Source: JAYUDN01 sp043739785
GTDB taxonomy: Bacteria; Patescibacteriota; Gracilibacteria; BD1-5; UBA2023
Reading direction: 5' to 3'
Assembly (NCBI GenBank): GCA_043739785.1
Contig: JAYUDN010000009.1
Location: forward strand, 1 to 16,649
DNA: 16,649 nt
Position numbers and translations under genes: made by a program. Positions 16,231-16,649 of this stretch are shown here, one piece after another. Below the pieces are notes generated by a model that was given only the letters and a program-made list of their open reading frames with translations, did no database searches and was not told the origin of the DNA. Every line of letters begins with the position of its first letter. Position 1 is the first letter of the stretch.

Positions 16231-16472
16231 ATATTAGGTATACATAAACTGTAAAAGTTCTTATTTTACTTCAGAATTCTCAATTATCTTGGGAATTCTT
16301 GGTTCATTTTCATTTTTTTCAAAGGTTTTTTTCTAAAATAGTCATTACTTCTTATATCTTTCTCTATGTTCCTTTCGAAATTGATTTACAATGAGTAATA
16401 TATATTCGTTATTCTTTATCTGATTCATCAACTACATGATGGTATAGGATGATTTCACCATACCTCATCAAA
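16231..16472. other. A/T-rich intergenic stretch between the secreted paralogs
   Basis: No gene is supported. An inverted repeat, AGAATTC/GAATTCT (16273-16279 and 16293-16299), is the only structure noticed. The stretch lies between the control region of one paralog and the terminator of the other. Confidence 0.45.
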
Positions 16473-16502
16473 AATCCCCCTTCTCGAGAGAGAAGGGGGA
16501 TT
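16473..16502 (-). terminator. Intrinsic terminator of the partial paralog
   Basis: A perfect 13-bp stem, AATCCCCCTTCTC (16473-16485) and GAGAAGGGGGATT (16490-16502), with a 4-base loop. On the minus strand it is followed by T-rich sequence. It lies 25 bases past the stop codon at 16528. Confidence 0.9.
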
Positions 16503-16527
16503 GGTTGGTAGTAAGAAAATCTTTTGA

Positions 16528-16649
16528 TTAGAAGTTCCCTGTTACCGTAATAACGACGACATCACGATAGTCTCCAGCTGGTGACTGAGCATTTGGCTTC
16601 GCAGATACCGAGAAGGTAAAGTCATCATTGGCGGTTCCAGAAGAAAGCG
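16528..16649 (-). CDS. C-terminal part of a second secreted surface protein (paralog)
   Basis: Only the last 40 codons are in the window, ending in TAA (16528-16530). The sequence (ending SPAGDYRDVVVITVTGNF) aligns without gaps to the C-terminus of the 220-aa protein downstream, identical at 29 of 39 positions and ending in the same VTGNF. It has the same orientation and its own terminator, so the two are tandem duplicates. The signal peptide and most of the gene lie beyond the window edge. The fragment contains no TGA codon. Confidence 0.85.
   Translation of the reverse strand, partial: LSSGTANDDFTFSVSAKPNAQSPAGDYRDVVVITVTGNF

Overview
The window comes from a bacterium that reads UGA as glycine (translation table 25), which points to Candidatus Gracilibacteria (BD1-5) or Absconditabacteria (SR1) of the Candidate Phyla Radiation. 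The proof is internal. RadA, PilT, RecX and a VWA protein are each intact only when in-frame TGA codons are read through, and several of those codons fall on family-conserved glycines, such as the first Gly of the RadA Walker A box. All 15 annotated stop codons are TAA or TAG. Standard-code ORF calling breaks most of these genes into pieces.

Layout. 1-499: non-coding, rich in stem-loops and dispersed repeats. 500-5611: four minus-strand genes with no recognised function (601, 280, 584 and about 72 aa). 5612-6218: a second non-coding stretch repeating, in the same order and orientation, the repeat modules of the left end, so the unknown gene block sits between long imperfect direct repeats. 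6253-8364: recX and radA (recombination and repair), converging on ybaB (8368-8667, minus). 8832-10799: an operon of a Gly-rich coiled-coil protein and a PilT-type ATPase. 10875-11771: a membrane protein with three VirB2-like repeats. 11882-13363: a DUF4381-like membrane protein and a BatA-like VWA membrane protein. 13414-13489: tRNA-Lys(CUU), followed by a displaced copy of its 3' end. 13860-16649: a minus-strand cell-surface locus with a DUF916-like membrane-anchored protein and two tandem paralogous secreted proteins, the second cut by the window edge.

The genes form three themes: DNA recombination (recX, radA, ybaB), type IV pilus and envelope machinery (pilT operon, three-repeat membrane protein, VWA pair), and surface display (DUF916-like protein plus small secreted proteins). 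Sigma70-like promoters (TTGNNN, 16-17 bp, TANNNT) precede most transcription units. Several place the start site at or within a few bases of the ATG, and no start has a clear Shine-Dalgarno sequence, which suggests leaderless or SD-independent initiation. Perfect-stem terminators close most units.

No CRISPR array, rRNA or recognisable transposase was seen.
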